DNA of 64,000 nt, from the NCBI RefSeq assembly GCF_000004195.4, contig NC_030680.2, positions 152,046,672 through 152,110,671 of the forward strand, read 5' to 3'. Numbering within the stretch: position 1 is the stretch's first letter; each line of letters begins with the position of its first letter. Positions 1 to 36,447 of this stretch are shown here, piece by piece. A model generated the notes under the pieces. The model was not told the origin of the DNA and ran no database searches. It saw only the letters and a list, made by a program, of their open reading frames with translations. The position numbers were made by a program, and so were the translations under genes. The stretch is from Xenopus tropicalis. Its lineage: Eukaryota; Chordata; Amphibia; Anura; Pipidae.

Positions 1-871
1 TGTGGAGTAGATTTCTGGTTTTTATGAAATTATTTATTTAAAAACTTCTGTGAACCTGTACTTCCGGCATGAAGCTGCAGGGCTGTTACATACAATGACA
101 TAACGTAGAGCAATGAGCGAAAGTTATCGCCAGTTTTCGCTGTGAAAAACTCCCATAGACTCCAATGGCTGCAACAAAAAAGTTGCCCATTGACTTCAAT
201 GTGTTTTGTGAATTTTTGTGGTTTCCCTACTTCTTTTTGAGAAATGAAATGGGACAGATTCGCCCTTCACTAATAATAACTTTATGCTGAAATTAAGCTT
301 CACATCACATGACTAGAAGAAAGCAAATAGGCCCCATGTATGCTGGCCAATATGCAAACAGCAAGTAGCAGTAAGGCTTATTTATGAATGCAGGCAGAAA
401 AGTGGGCCGGTGCCGGGCCTAGCCGTCTGGGTGCCCTGGGTGACCTGGCCAGCCACCTTGTCCGCTGCACAACCCATTACCCCCCCCAATGTCAGAATGC
501 GTTCGTCCCCATACTGTATGTGCACATTAGTCAGGTCAGTTGGCTGCGGGTACAGGCCTTCTGCCTTGCTCCCTGGCCATGACTAAAATGAGCCCCGCTT
601 CCAGCTTCTGCAGCTATAGGCGGGGTCCTCTTGGCCCCACCTCCACCGTGACATCATAGGCAGGATGACTCGAGCCTATAAATAGAGGGGGAGCTGTGGG
701 TCAGTTCAGGTGTGGGTTTAGGGGGGTAAGTAATAAGCTAGCAGTGGGGGGACCAGGGCACTGAGTAGGGAAGTAGAAGAGGTACCTGACTGGCGCCCCC
801 TCAGCATTGTGCCCCCCCTCATTCTGGGCACTGTTTTGTGTGCTCTGAAACCTTAAAGAGTTAAACATATA
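1..871. other. Intronic sequence with dispersed-repeat fragments, no exon seen
   Basis: Left edge, inside the phf2 intron after exon 14. Bases about 100-275 resemble a dispersed frog repeat: CCCATTGACTTCAATGTG, then a variant of the common end GGCAGATTCGCC. A TATAAATA box-like string is at 677-684, but there is no recognisable gene beside it. The next phf2 exon was looked for on the minus strand and not found. Confidence 0.6.
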
Positions 872-1076
872 CAGTGGAGGAAATAATGATTTGACCCCTC
901 ACTGATTTTGTAAGTTTGTCCAATGACAAAGAAATGAAAAGTCTCAGAACAGTATCATTTCAATGGTAGGTGTAACAGTGGCAGATAGCACATCAAAAGG
1001 AAAATGGAAAAAAGAACTTGAAATAAAAGATAGCAACTGATTTGCATTTCATTGAGTGAAATAAGTTTTTGAACCC
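872..1076 (+). repeat. Left terminal inverted repeat of the Tc1 element
   Basis: 205 bases from CAGTGGAGGAAAT to TTTTTGAACCC. It matches the reverse complement of 2263-2467 with few differences, for example GATTTTGTAAG here versus GATTGTGTAAG on the other side. Confidence 0.93.
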
Positions 1077-1231
1077 CTACCAACCATTAAGAGTTCTGGC
1101 TCCCACAGAGTGGTTAGACACTTCTACTCAATTAGTCAACCTCATTAAGGACACCTGTCTTAACTAGTCACCTGTATAAAAGACACCTGTCCACAGAATC
1201 AATCAATCAAGCAGACTCCAAACTCTCCAAC

Positions 1232-2253
1232 ATGGGAAAGACCAAAGAGCTGTCCAAGGATGTCAGAGACAAAATTGTAGACCTGCACAAGGCTGGAATG
1301 GGCTACAAAACCATTAGCAAGAAGCTGGGAGAGAAGGTGACAACTGTTGGTGCGATTGTTGGAAAATGGAAGGAGCACAAAATGACCATCAATCGATCTC
1401 GCTCTGGGGCTCCACGCAAGATCTCACCTCGTGGGGTGTCAATGATTCTGAGAAAGGTGAAAAAGCATCCTAGAACTACACGGGAGGAGTTAGTTACTGA
1501 CCTCAAATTAGCAGGGACCACAGTCACCAAGAAAACCATTGGAAACACATTACACCGCAATGGATTAAAATCCTGCAGGGCTCGCAAGGTCCCCCTGCTC
1601 AAGAAGGCACATGTGCAGGCCTGAAGTTTGCCAATGAACACCTGAATGATTCTGTGAGTGACTGGGAGAAGGTGCTGTGGTCTGATGAGACCAAAATAGA
1701 GCTCTTTGGCATTAACTCAACTCGCTGTGTTTGGAGGAAGAAAAATGCTGCCTATGACCCCCAAAACACCGTCCCCACCGTCAAGCATGGGGGTGGAAAC
1801 ATTTTGCTTTGGGGGTGTTTTTCTGCTAAGGGCACAGGACAACTTATTCGCATTAACGGGAAAATGGACGGAGCCATGTATCGTGAAATCCTGAACGACA
1901 ACCTCCTTCCCTCTGCCAGGAAACTGAAAATGGGTGGTGGATGGGTGTTCCAGCACGACAATGGCCCAAAACATACAGCAAAGGCAACAAAGGAGTGGCT
2001 CAAGAAGAAGCACATTAAGGTCATGGAGTGGCCTAGTCAGTCTCCGGACCTTAATCCAATAGAAAACCTATGGAGGGAGCTCAAGCTCAGAGTTGCACAG
2101 AGACAGAAACCTTAGGGATTTAGAGATGATCTGCAAAGAGGAGTGGGACCAACATTCCTCCTAAAATGGGCGCAAACTTGCTCATCAATTACAAGAAACG
2201 TTTGGCCTCTGTGCTTGCAAACAAGGGCTTTTCCACTAAGTATTAAGTCTTTT
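1232..2253 (+). pseudogene. Tc1 transposase pseudogene (DD34E) with frameshifts
   Basis: The first part (1232-1624, 130 codons) starts [20 protein letters not shown] and holds the paired-like helix-turn-helix DNA-binding region with the basic hook [10 protein letters not shown] short deletion near 1621 shifts the frame. The catalytic core follows in another frame (1654-2115): VLWSDETK carries the first Asp, [10 protein letters not shown] the second, and NPIENLW the Glu. Exactly 34 residues lie between the second Asp and the Glu, so this is the DD34E class. Another indel near 2107 and one near 2153 break the C-terminus. All three catalytic residues survive, but no intact protein can be made. 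Confidence 0.93.
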
Positions 2254-2262
2254 TTTGTTAGA

Positions 2263-2467
2263 GGGTTCAAAAACTTATTTCACTCAATGAAATGCAAATC
2301 AGTTGCTATCTTTTATTTCAAGTTCTTTTTTCCATTTTCCTTTTGATGTGCTATCTGCCACTGTTAAACCTACCATTGAAATGATACTGTTCTGAGACTT
2401 TTCATTTCTTTGTCATTGGACAAACTTACACAATCAGTGAGGGGTCAAATCATTATTTCCTCCACTG
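2263..2467 (-). repeat. Right terminal inverted repeat of the Tc1 element
   Basis: 205 bases ending ATTTCCTCCACTG before the TA duplication. It mirrors 872-1076. The long, well-conserved inverted repeats indicate a fairly young insertion. Confidence 0.93.
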
Positions 2468-2469
2468 TA

Positions 2470-2780
2470 TACTAGGGATGCACCAAACCCACCGGGATGG
2501 ATTCTACTGAATCCCGAACTGAATCCTAATAAGCATATGCTTATTAGGATAGGGAAGGGTTAAAAATCACTTTCCCCCCTAAACTGTAACCCTTTCAGAA
2601 TCCTAATAAGCATATGGAGACACCCTTGGGAGTGTTCAGACTAAATACTGGCACCCACGTCAGGTCTGGGTCACCGCAGCCCAACTGTAGCACATACAGC
2701 CCTTTATCTGCGCGCCGTGGCTGGGCCCCCAAACGCTAGCCTCTGGGTTGGTGGGGTTCATATAAATACCTTGTACCTAC
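2470..2780. repeat. Dispersed element fragment with a perfect 28-bp palindrome
   Basis: Directly after the Tc1 element comes CTAGGGATGCACCAAACCCA, the start of a dispersed element I recognise from Xenopus (usually TAGGGATGCACCGAATCC). Positions 2523-2550 form a perfect palindrome centred on GCATATGC (arm ATCCTAATAAGCAT). The second half of the arm recurs near 2600 (AATCCTAATAAGCATATG). Confidence 0.6.
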
Positions 2781-27114
<24,334 letters not shown>

Positions 27115-27359
27115 CTGCAACAACAAAGGGTGAAACATTAGGCACTTAGCTAAGCAATGAGACCCCCCCATCCAGAGAAGCACTTAGCACTGTTTATCTC
27201 ACCCCCCCCAACAACTGCCCCCCAGTCTGGGAATTGCAGGAGGGTCGGACTGACATTCTATTTCCGGGGGCCACTTTGCCCAGGGGCCCAGATGTACTGA
27301 CTATGGCACAATGTTACATTCCCAGCAGCACCTGGAGTTGCACTGCCCCTGTATGTAAT

Positions 27360-27705
27360 GCCAGGCTGCCATATGGTGCCATACAGTGCCCCAGGGGTGC
27401 CAGGCTGCCATACGGTGCCATACAGTGCCCAGGGGTGCCAGGCTGCCATACGGTGCCATACAGTGCCCAGGGGTGCCAGGCTGCCATACGGTGCCATACA
27501 GTGCCCCAGGGGTGCCAGGCTGCCATACGGTGCCATACAGTGCCCAGGGGTGCCAGGCTGCCATACGGTGCCATACAGTGCCCAGGGGTGCCAGGCTGCC
27601 ATACGGTGCCATACAGTGCCAGGCTGCCATACGGTGCCCGGGGGGGCCAGGCGGCCATACGGTGCCGGGGGTGCCAGGCTGCCATACAGTGCCCGGGGTG
27701 CAAGG
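27360..27705. repeat. 38-39-bp minisatellite, about 9 copies
   Basis: Unit CAGGGGTGCCAGGCTGCCAT then ACGGTGCCATACAGTGCC, with a few truncated units near the right end (GGGGGGGCCAGGCGGCCAT). About 245 bases upstream of exon 2. All ORFs across it are repeat artefacts. Confidence 0.95.
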
Positions 27706-28045
27706 GGGTGCGGGCGAGAGACGGGGGCTGTACAGTCAGGGGCAGGATGGCAATATCATTTCATGCAGTTCCTTGTAATTGGCTGCGGTGCCCCCCGGTG
27801 CCCGGACTCCTGCCAATGACCGGGGGCATTTACGGCTCAGTAAATACCATAATAAATGTTAAAATCCCCCCCCACCCGTGCCCCAGTAACACTGTCCCAA
27901 ATATTGTCCCTTACTGAAATGTGCAAAATCTCTGCCCCCCCCCCCCAAACTCTGTGATGTAGCCCCCCCCCATCATTTCTACCCTCATTCCTTCTTCTAC
28001 TATTCACTGTCTGGCATTCTGCAATCACATCCCTCAATATCCAAT

Positions 28046-29100
28046 TACACATCATTCCCATCAGTCCCTGCCCCAATGAGCTTACAATCTAAGGTCCCTA
28101 TCCCATTCCCATCAGTCCCTGCCCCAGTGAGCTTACAATCTAAGGTCCCTATCCCATTCCCATCAGTCCCTGCCCCAGTGAGCTTACAATCTAAGGTCCC
28201 TATCCCATTCCCATCAGTCCCTGCCCCAGTGAGCTTACAATCTAAGGTCCCTATCCCATTCCCATCAGCCCCTGCCCCAGTGAGCTTACAATCTAAGGTC
28301 CCTATCACATTCCCATCAGTCCCTGCCCCAGTGAGCTTACAATCTAAGGTCCCTATCCCATTCCCATCAGCCCCTGCCCCAGTGAGCTTACAATCTAAGG
28401 TCCCTATCCCATTCCCATCAGTCCCTGCCCCAGTGAGCTTACAATCTAAGGTCCCTATCCCATTCCCATCAGTCCCTGCCCCAGTGAGCTTACAATCTAA
28501 GGTCCCTATCCCATTCCCATCAGTCCCTGCCCCAGTGAGCTTACAGTCTAAGGTCCCTATCACATTCCCATCAGTCCCTGCCCCAATGAGCTTACAATCT
28601 AAGGTCCCTATCCCATTCCCATCAGTCCCTGCCCCAGTGAGCTTACAGTCTAAGGTCCCTATCCCATTCCCATCAGTCCCTGCCCCAGTGAGCTTACAAT
28701 CTAAGGTCCCTATCCCATTCCCATCAGTCCCTGCCCCAGTGAGCTTACAGTCTAAGGTCCCTATCCCATTCCCATCAGTCCCTGCCCCAGTGAGCTTACA
28801 ATCTAAGGTCCCTATCCCATTCCCATCAGTCCCTGCCCCAGTGAGCTTACAATCTAAGGTCCCTATCACATTCCCATCAGTCCCTGCCCCAGTGAGCTTA
28901 CAATCTAAGGTCCCTATCCCATTCCCATCAGCCCCTGCCCCAGTGAGCTTACAATCTAAGGTCCCTATCACATTCCCATCAGTCCCTGCCCCAGTGAGCT
29001 TACAATCTAAGGTCCCTATCCCATTCCCATCAGTCCCTGCCCCAGTGAGCTTACAATCTAAGGTCCCTATCCCATTCCCATCAGTCCCTGCCCCAGTGAG
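28046..29100. repeat. 51-bp minisatellite, family C, about 20 copies
   Basis: Same unit as 12679-15077 (CAGTGAGCTTACAATCTAAG) in the same orientation. The left flank differs from the first array, so the two probably grew independently in separate copies of the dispersed element, or one was moved. Confidence 0.95.
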
Positions 29101-29365
29101 AGTGGGAATCAAGCTCTGCAAGGGAAGTTCAAACTGCAGCGCTGCGCTTGGTGCTGGTTCTGCAGGCTCGGGCTGATGAGCGGAACAGTTAAACAAACAG
29201 GGATAGCGGCGCTGAAGCAGAAGAAGCCGGAGAGCGGTGGATAAGAGAGAGGGGGGGGGGGTCACGCTGAGCTGTCAGTGCTGCTGGAAGTCTTTGCTTG
29301 GGAATCACAATGTTTGGCTCGAAGAGACGGCACCAACAAGGAAGAACATTCCTCCAAACCCAGCA

Positions 29366-30184
29366 TGGGGGTTACACAGACATGGGGGTTACACAGGCAG
29401 GGAGGTTACACAGGCAGGGGGGTTACACAGGCGCGGGGGTTACACAGGCGCGGGGGTTACACAGGCGCGGGGGTTACACAGGCGCGGGGGTTACAGAGGC
29501 AGGGGGGTTACACAGGCAGGGGGGTTACACAGGCGCGGGGGTTACACAGGCAGGGGGGTTACACAGGTGCGGGGGTTACACAGGCAGGGGGGTTACACAG
29601 GCGCTGGGGTTACACAGGCGCGGGGGTTACACAGGCAGGGGGGTTACACAGGCAGGGGGTTACACAGGCGCGGGGGTTACACAGGCGCGGGGGTTACACA
29701 GGCCCGGGGGTTACACAGGCAGGGGGGTTACACAGGCAGGGGGGTTACACAGGCGCGGGGGTTACACAGGCAGGGGGGTTACACAGGCGCGGGGGTTACA
29801 CAGGCGCGGGGGTTACACAGGCAGGGGGGTTACACAGGCGCGGGGGTTACACAGGCAGGGGGGTTACACAGGCGCGGGGGTTACACAGGCAGGGGGGTTA
29901 CACAGGCGCGGGGGTTACACAGGCGCGGGGGTTACACAGGCGCGGGGGTTACACAGGCAGGGGAGTTACACAGGCAGGGGGGTTACACAGGCAGGGGGGT
30001 TACACAGGCGCGGGGGTTACACAGGCGCGGGGGTTACACAGGCAGGGGGGTTACACAGGCGCGGGGGTTACACAGGCGCGGGGGTTACACAGGCAGGGGG
30101 GTTACACAGGCGCGGGGGTTACACAGGCGCGGGGGTTACACAGGCGCGGGGGTTACACAGGGGCGGGGGTTACACAGGCACGGG
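29366..30184. repeat. 17-bp G-rich minisatellite, about 48 copies
   Basis: Unit GGGGGTTACACAGGCGC or GGGGGGTTACACAGGCA; the two forms alternate irregularly. G-runs of 5-6 recur every 17 bases on the plus strand. The unit lacks stops in all three plus frames, which explains the overlapping 300-390-codon ORFs there. Confidence 0.97.
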
Positions 30185-31517
30185 GAAACTAACTTTTGGC
30201 CGCTCGCTATGGAAACAATGGGAGTTCCCTTCTATTTCTGCCTCGGAATGCTGGGAAAATGTGGGGATCATCTGCATTATTCCTTTATTCAAGAGGTCTC
30301 ATACAATATTCAGTCCCTGCCCCAGAGAGCTTACAATCTAATATTCAGTGTGTGTATGGTGGGTTGTCTTGTCGGCCAGGCAATGGTCTCACAATATTCT
30401 ACTAAAGGTTAATTCTTAGAACGTCAGTTTCTGTGCCAAGCGGTTGTTGCTCTGTGTGAGTTCTAGGCTGCGCCAGGCTGCAGGGGACCTGGGAAGGGAC
30501 AGCTGGCACAGGGCTGGCACAGGGTTGGCACAGAGTGTTACCCTTCGAGGACGATGCCAAATGCAGAAGAACAGAGCAGGTCTCAGAGTCATGTGACAGA
30601 GTCGGAACCTGGCGGAATTTCTCAGTTCCAGTTCCAAAGGCGCTGAGGGGCCACAGGGAAGCTAGAACTTTCCTTGGCTCTCAGGCCATGTTCCTGCCGG
30701 GCCCCATCTGTTTGTGAGGTGCCAAAGGGAACCTGTCGTTGCCGTTTATCTTCACAGACACAATATGTATCTACGACGAATCCCAGCATTCTCTAAGTAG
30801 TACATGAGGTTTCTGGGAGGAAAAACTCCCTAGTTGCTAGGGTCAGTGGGATCCTAGCAACCAGGTATCAGCTTACATTTCAACCTGCAACACTTAAAGG
30901 ACATGTCAACCCATAGAAACAATTGACATGCCCTTTAATGACCACCAAAATGACAGCCAACAAGTGAACCTGTCCAGTCTGCAGCCCTGTATTGCTGAAC
31001 TACATCTCCCATCATGCCAAGCAAAGTGCCCAGAGACTGGGATCTCCCGAGGATGTTCCGGATGTCTGTGTCCGGGGATAAGGCTGAAGCTCCCCTGCTA
31101 CCCAGTCCCAGCCTGATGCCCCTTACTATAAAAACCAGCAGCAGCAGCCCTGTCTTGCTTTATGGCAGGGATCTGAGCGGGATTCTAACGACTGGGATCA
31201 AGTTTGGCCAGGAGCGTGGGTTTGTCCCAATCAGAATCCGGCAGCAAAGGCCGAATCTTGGCCAAATCCCAAGGCGAATCCTGGATTCTGTACATTAACC
31301 AGGAGCCAAATAAAAGGAAATAAAGGGAATAGTTCTGAATAATGAAATAAATAAATCTGCATTCAGTTTGTTCTACCCATAAACCCCTGTAGGAACTGTC
31401 TCTTATTCACCCAGGGAATCCTGGGAAATTGGCCACTTTCTCAAGGATCCATTTCCCACTCCATATTGAATTGCCTCTTGCAGAGGCCAACATGTAAGTG
31501 CCCCCCCATGGCTGCCA
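30185..31517. other. Presumed phf2 intron 1 with dispersed-repeat fragments
   Basis: 1.3 kb without tandem arrays. It holds a single family C unit (about 30308-30345, CAGAGAGCTTACAATCTAAT), a hairpin motif GTTGCTAGGGTC...CCTAGCAACC (30833-30865), and CTGTCTTGCTTTATGGCAGG (31147-31166), the monomer of the array at 47436. No exon seen. Confidence 0.65.
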
Positions 31518-31873
31518 TCCTATGCTGATGGTGAGATCCCCTTTCCTCCCCACCCCCAATGTATCACTCATTCCCCCTCTCTGGGTAGGGAACCCCATAA
31601 CCTGACTGCCCTTACAGTAAGGAACCCCTTCCTATGCTGATGGTGAGATCCCCTTTCCTCCCCACCCCCAATGTATCACTCATTCCCCCTCTCTGGGTAG
31701 GGAACCCCATAACCTGACTGCCCTTACAGTAAGGAACCCCTTCCTATGCTGATGGTGAGATCCCCTTTCCTCCCCACCCCCAATGTATCACTCATTCCCC
31801 CTCTCTGGGTAGGGAACCCCATAACCTGACTGCCCTTACAGTAAGGAACCCCTTCCTATGCTGATGGTGAGAT
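31518..31873. repeat. 112-bp tandem repeat, family D, about 3 copies
   Basis: Unit starts TCCTATGCTGATGGTGAGAT, contains CCCACCCCCAATGTATCACT and ACCTGACTGCCCTTACAGTA. The reverse complement of the same unit makes the 15-copy array at 41983-43660. Confidence 0.95.
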
Positions 31874-31913
31874 CTCTTGATTAAGAGCCCAATGTTATTG
31901 CAGAAGAGAATAT

Positions 31914-32094
31914 CCCAGTATAAGGGGGAATATCCCAGTATAAGGGGAATATCCCAGTATAAGGAGAATATCCCAGTATAAGGGGAATATCCCAGTATAA
32001 GGGGAATATCCCAGTATAAGGGGAATATCCCAGTATAAGGGGAATATCCCAGTATAAGGGGAATATCCCAGTATAAGGGGAATATCACAGGCCG
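31914..32094. repeat. 19-bp AT-rich minisatellite, about 10 copies
   Basis: Unit GGGGAATATCCCAGTATAA, almost perfect. It follows the family D array after about 40 bases. Confidence 0.96.
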
Positions 32095-32807
32095 TTCCCC
32101 CATTAGAGAGAAAATCTCTAGGTGCAAACACTTTCCATCAATCTGAATAAAATGTGACATTATAGTAAATATTATATTTTATTGCTCTGCAAGGCACAAG
32201 GAAAAGAGGCAGCAACACAACGTCACTGTGTCCCCTAATATCACAATCACCCCGTTTTTATATAAAGACGGCAAAACCCCAAACCCCTCAACCCCCTGCA
32301 ACTCCAACATGACTCTTTGTAGGGCAAACACAGCAGCCCAGTCCTGCTTTATGGCAGGGATCCTAGAGATGCCCCCAGGGTTACACATTAATCTCTGACA
32401 GTCTCTTTTACATTTACAGCACTGCTGCCTGGCGAGGACTCATTGAACTGTGAGACTGGCTTGGCTGCAGGAGAGGAAGAAGCAGAGGGGGAAACGGCGC
32501 TGACAGTTTGGCTCTTGGTGAGAAAAGGAAACATAAAACTTTATTTATAGTAAATCTACTGTTTCTTGTTTTTATCGGCAAAACGGCTGAGCGACGGCAT
32601 CGCAATAACTAACAGAGCGGCGCGACCCCCTGTAACCAATAGAATCCTCTCCCCGGGCTCTGGCTCCTCTGCATGAAACAAACCTGAAAAGGCCCCATTT
32701 GTCACTTGTATCCTGGGAGGCACTGAAACCCCCAGAAACACTTAATTCCGGCCCAACAGAACCTTCATTAATGATCTCAGCGTAGCAACCGAGGAACTAT
32801 AATACTA
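32095..32807. other. Presumed phf2 intron 1, single-copy
   Basis: About 700 bases. Includes AGTCCTGCTTTATGGCAGGG (32340-32359), another monomer of the TTTATGGCAG element. No exon seen. Confidence 0.6.
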
Positions 32808-33868
32808 CATCAGGAGTCAGAACCAGCAGTGCAGGGAAGGGAAAGGGACAGACACAGTGACAGTTACACATAACTATAAACCCAGTGAGAATGAGGAATG
32901 AATGGATATTGGGGAGTTGTATCAGGAGTCAGAACCAGCAGTGCAGGGAAGGGAAAGGGACAGACACAGTGACAGTTACACATAACTATAAACCCAGTGA
33001 GAATGAGGGATGAATGGATATTGGGGAGTTGTATCAGGAGTCAGAACCAGCAGTGCAGGGAAGGGAAAGGACAGACACAGTGACAGTTACACATAACTAT
33101 AAACCCAGTGAGAATGAGGGATGAATGGATATTGGGGAGTTGTATCAGCGAGTCAGAACCAGCAGTGCAGAGAAGGGAAAGGGACAGACACAGTGACAGT
33201 TACACATAACTATAAACCCAGTGAGAATGAGGGATGAATGGATATTGGGGAGTTGTATCAGGAGTCAGAACCAGCAGTGCAGGGAAGGGAAAGGGTCAGA
33301 CACAGTGACAGTTACACATAACTATAAACCCAGTGAGAATGAGGGATGAATGGGTATTGGGGAGTTGTATCAGGAGTCAGAACCAGCAGTGCAGGGAAGG
33401 GAAAGGGACAGACACAGTGACAGTTACACATAACTATAAACCCAGTGAGAATGAGGAATGAATGGATATTGGGGAGTTGTATCAGGAGTCAGAACCAGCA
33501 GTGCAGGGAAGGGAAAGGGACAGAGACAGTGACAGTTACACATAACTATAAACCCAGTGAGAATGAGGGATGAATGGATATTGGGGAGTTGTATCAGGAG
33601 TCAGAACCAGCAGTGCAGGGAAGGGAAAGGGACAGACACAGTTGACAGTTACACATAACTATAAACCCAGTGAGAATGAGGAATGAATGGATATTGGGGA
33701 GTTGTATCAGGAGTCAGAACCAGCAGTGCAGGGAAGGGAAAGGGACAGACACAGTGACAGTTACACATAACTATAAACCCAGTGAGAATGAGGGATGAAT
33801 GGATATTGGGGAGTTGTATCAGGAGTCAGAACCAGCAGTGCAGGGAAGGGAAAGGGGCAGACACAATA
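32808..33868. repeat. 112-bp tandem repeat, family E, about 9.5 copies
   Basis: Unit starts GGAGTTGTATCAGGAGTCAG, contains AACCAGCAGTGCAGGGAAGG, TGACAGTTACACATAACTAT and AAACCCAGTGAGAATGAGG. Copies are nearly identical. The family recurs at 43871-44698 (same orientation) and 53152-53957 (inverted). Confidence 0.97.
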
Positions 33869-34129
33869 AGGAATATTTAGGAATAGAATTAACACTAGGC
33901 CACTAGGTGGCGCATGTACAGAAACTGATAGCAGAGAAAACCTTAGAAAACTGCACTGCTGCAAATACCATAGAAAGCAGTGACTCAATATTTTCTTCAT
34001 TGTAGAAAAGCTATGATTACTTGGGATGGGCTGCCTTGAGGGACTAATAAAAAGAGCAATATACACCTGTCTTACACATTTCTGAATATTCTTGTTACAA
34101 CAACTTCTATTTTCAGTAATTTTTCAAAG

Positions 34130-36146
34130 TCTTGCCCTACTCTCCCCATCTCGCCCTACTGTCTCCATCTCGCCCTACTGTCTCCATCTTGTCCTACTGT
34201 CTCCATCTTGTCCTACTATCTCCATCTTGTCCTACTGTCTCCATCTTGTCCTACTGTCTCCATCTTGTCCTACTATCTCCATCTTGTCCTACTGTCCCCA
34301 TCTTGCCCTACTGTCTCCATCTTGCCCTACTCTCCCCATCTCGCCCTACTGTCTCCATCTTGTCCTACTGTCTCCATCTTGTCCTACTATCTCCATCTTG
34401 TCCTACTGTCTCCATCTTGCCCTACTCTCCCCATCTCGCCCTACTGTCTCCATCTCGTCCTACTGTCTCCATCTTGCCCTACTCTCCCCATCTCGCCCTA
34501 CTGTCTCCATCTTGTCCTACTGTCTCCATCTTGTCCTACTATCTCCATCTTGTCCTACTGTCTCCATCTTGTCCTACTGTCTCCATCTTGCCCTACTGTC
34601 TCCATCTCGCCCTACTCTCCCCATCTCGCCCTACTGTCTCCATCTTGTCCTACTGTCTCCATCTTGTCCTACTATCTCCATCTTGTCCTACTGTCTCCAT
34701 CTTGCCCTACTGTCTCCATCTCACCCTACTCTCCCCATCTCGCCCTACTCTCCCCATCTCGCCCTACTGTCTCCATCTTGTCCTACTGTCTCCATCTTGT
34801 CCTACTATCTCCATCTTGTCCTACTGTCCCCATCTTGTCCTACTCTCCCCATCTCGCCCTACTGTCCCCATCTCGCCCTACTGTCTCCATCTCGCCCTAC
34901 TCTCCCCATCTCGCCCTACTCTCCCCATCTCGCCCTACTGTCTCCATCTTGTCCTACTGTCTCCATCTTGTCCTACTGTCTCCATCTTGTCCTACTGTCC
35001 CCATCTCGCCCTACTGTCTCCATCTCGCCCTACTCTCCCCATCTCGCCCTACTCTCCCCATCTCGCCCTACTGTCTCCATCTCGCCCTACTGTCTCCATC
35101 TCGTCCTACTGTCTCCATCTCGCCCTACTGTCCCCATCTCGCCCTACTGTCTCCATCTCGCCCTACTGTCTCCATCTTGCCCTACTGTCCCCATCTCGTC
35201 CTACTGTCTCCATCTCGCCCTACTGTCTCCATCTTGCCCTACTGTCTCCATCTTGCCCTACTGTCTCCAGCTTGCCCTACTGTCCCCAGCTTGCCCTACT
35301 GTCTCCAACTTGCTCTACTGTATCCATCTTGCCCTACTGTCTCCATCTTGTCCTACTGTCTCCATCTTGCCCTACTGTCCCCATCTTGCCCTACTGTCTC
35401 CAACTTGCCCCACTGTCTCCATCTCGCCCTGCTGTCCCCATCTTGCCCTACTGTCTCCATCTCGCCCTGCTGTCCCCATCTTGCCCCACTGTCTCCATCT
35501 CGCCCTGCTGTCCCCATCTTGCCCTACTGTCTCCATCTTGTCCTACTGTCTCCATCTTGCCCTACTGTCTCCATCTCGCCCTGCTGTCCCCATCTTGCCC
35601 TACTGTCTCCATCTTGCCCTATTGTCCCCATCTTGCCCTACTGTCCCCATCTTGCCCCACTGTCTCCATCTCGCCCTGCTGTCCCCATCTTGCCCTACTG
35701 TCTCCATCTTGCCCTATTGTCCCCATCTTGCCCTACTGTCTCCATCTTGCCCTACTGTCTCCATCTTGTCCTTACTGTCTCCATCTTGCCCTACTGTCTC
35801 CATCTTGCCCTATTGTCCCCATCTTGCCCTACTGTCTCCATCTTGCCCTATTGTCCCCATCTTGCCCTACTGTCTCCATCTTGCCCTACTGTCTCCATCT
35901 TGTCCTACTGTCTCCATCTTGCCCTACTGTCTCCATCTTGCCCTATTGTCCCCATCTTGCCCTACTGTCTCCATCTTGCCCTATTGTCCCCATCTTGCCC
36001 TACTGTCTCCATCTTGCCCTACTGTCCCCATCTTGCCCTACTGTCTCCATCTTGCCCTATTGTCCCCATCTTGCCCTACTGTCTCCATCTTGCCCTATTG
36101 TCCCCATCTTGCCCTACTGTCTCCATCTTGCCCTACTGTCTCCATG
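34130..36146. repeat. 19-bp minisatellite, family B inverted, about 106 copies
   Basis: Unit TCTCCATCTTGCCCTACTG, the reverse complement of the unit at 7505-8690. Variants are CTCGCCC, TTGTCC, TCTCCCC, TGTCCCC and TATTGTCC. Open in all three plus frames (648-732 codons) because the unit lacks stops; not coding. Confidence 0.96.
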
Positions 36147-36447
36147 GTGCCTGAATGCCCCCCTTTTGCCCTACTTACAAAGAGAGAGGCAGATGCTAAA
36201 TTACATTGTTCTCCAATTAATAATGATTTGGTTTGTGCAGGTTTCAGGGCCGGGGGTTTGGGGGGGCCGAGGGGAACGCTTAGGCTGTAACATTCTCATC
36301 AGCTTCCAAATAAACAACATCTGTTTATGACGAGAGTCTGCGGCATTGGATCCGGCTCTGCCGCTTGTTAAACTGAGCTACTGAGTCCGGCCAAAATAAA
36401 CAAACAAGGAAAAAATAGATTTTCCAGTTGCTACACAAACAGCCTCA
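36147..36447. other. Presumed phf2 intron 1, single-copy
   Basis: 300 bases between two arrays, no exon or known repeat seen. Confidence 0.55.

Larger units (their letters stand above)
872..2467 (+). mobile_element. Tc1/mariner DNA transposon, full length but coding-dead
   Basis: A 1596-bp element flanked by TA on both sides (870-871 and 2468-2469), as expected for Tc1/mariner insertion. It has long, nearly identical inverted repeats starting CAGTGGAGGAAAT and one transposase reading region broken by frameshifts. It sits in the phf2 intron after exon 14, in the opposite orientation to the gene. The intact ends could still be recognised by an active related transposase. Very similar elements are widespread in fishes and frogs. 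Confidence 0.95.

Noticed and set aside
1303..2024. Minus-strand ORFs within the Tc1 element
   Set aside because: They are antisense shadows of the transposase frames and show no independent homology.
34092..36330. Three 650-730-codon ORFs rich in Leu/Pro/Ser
   Set aside because: They are overlapping frames of a stop-free 19-bp repeat. No domain, no codon bias, no splice context.
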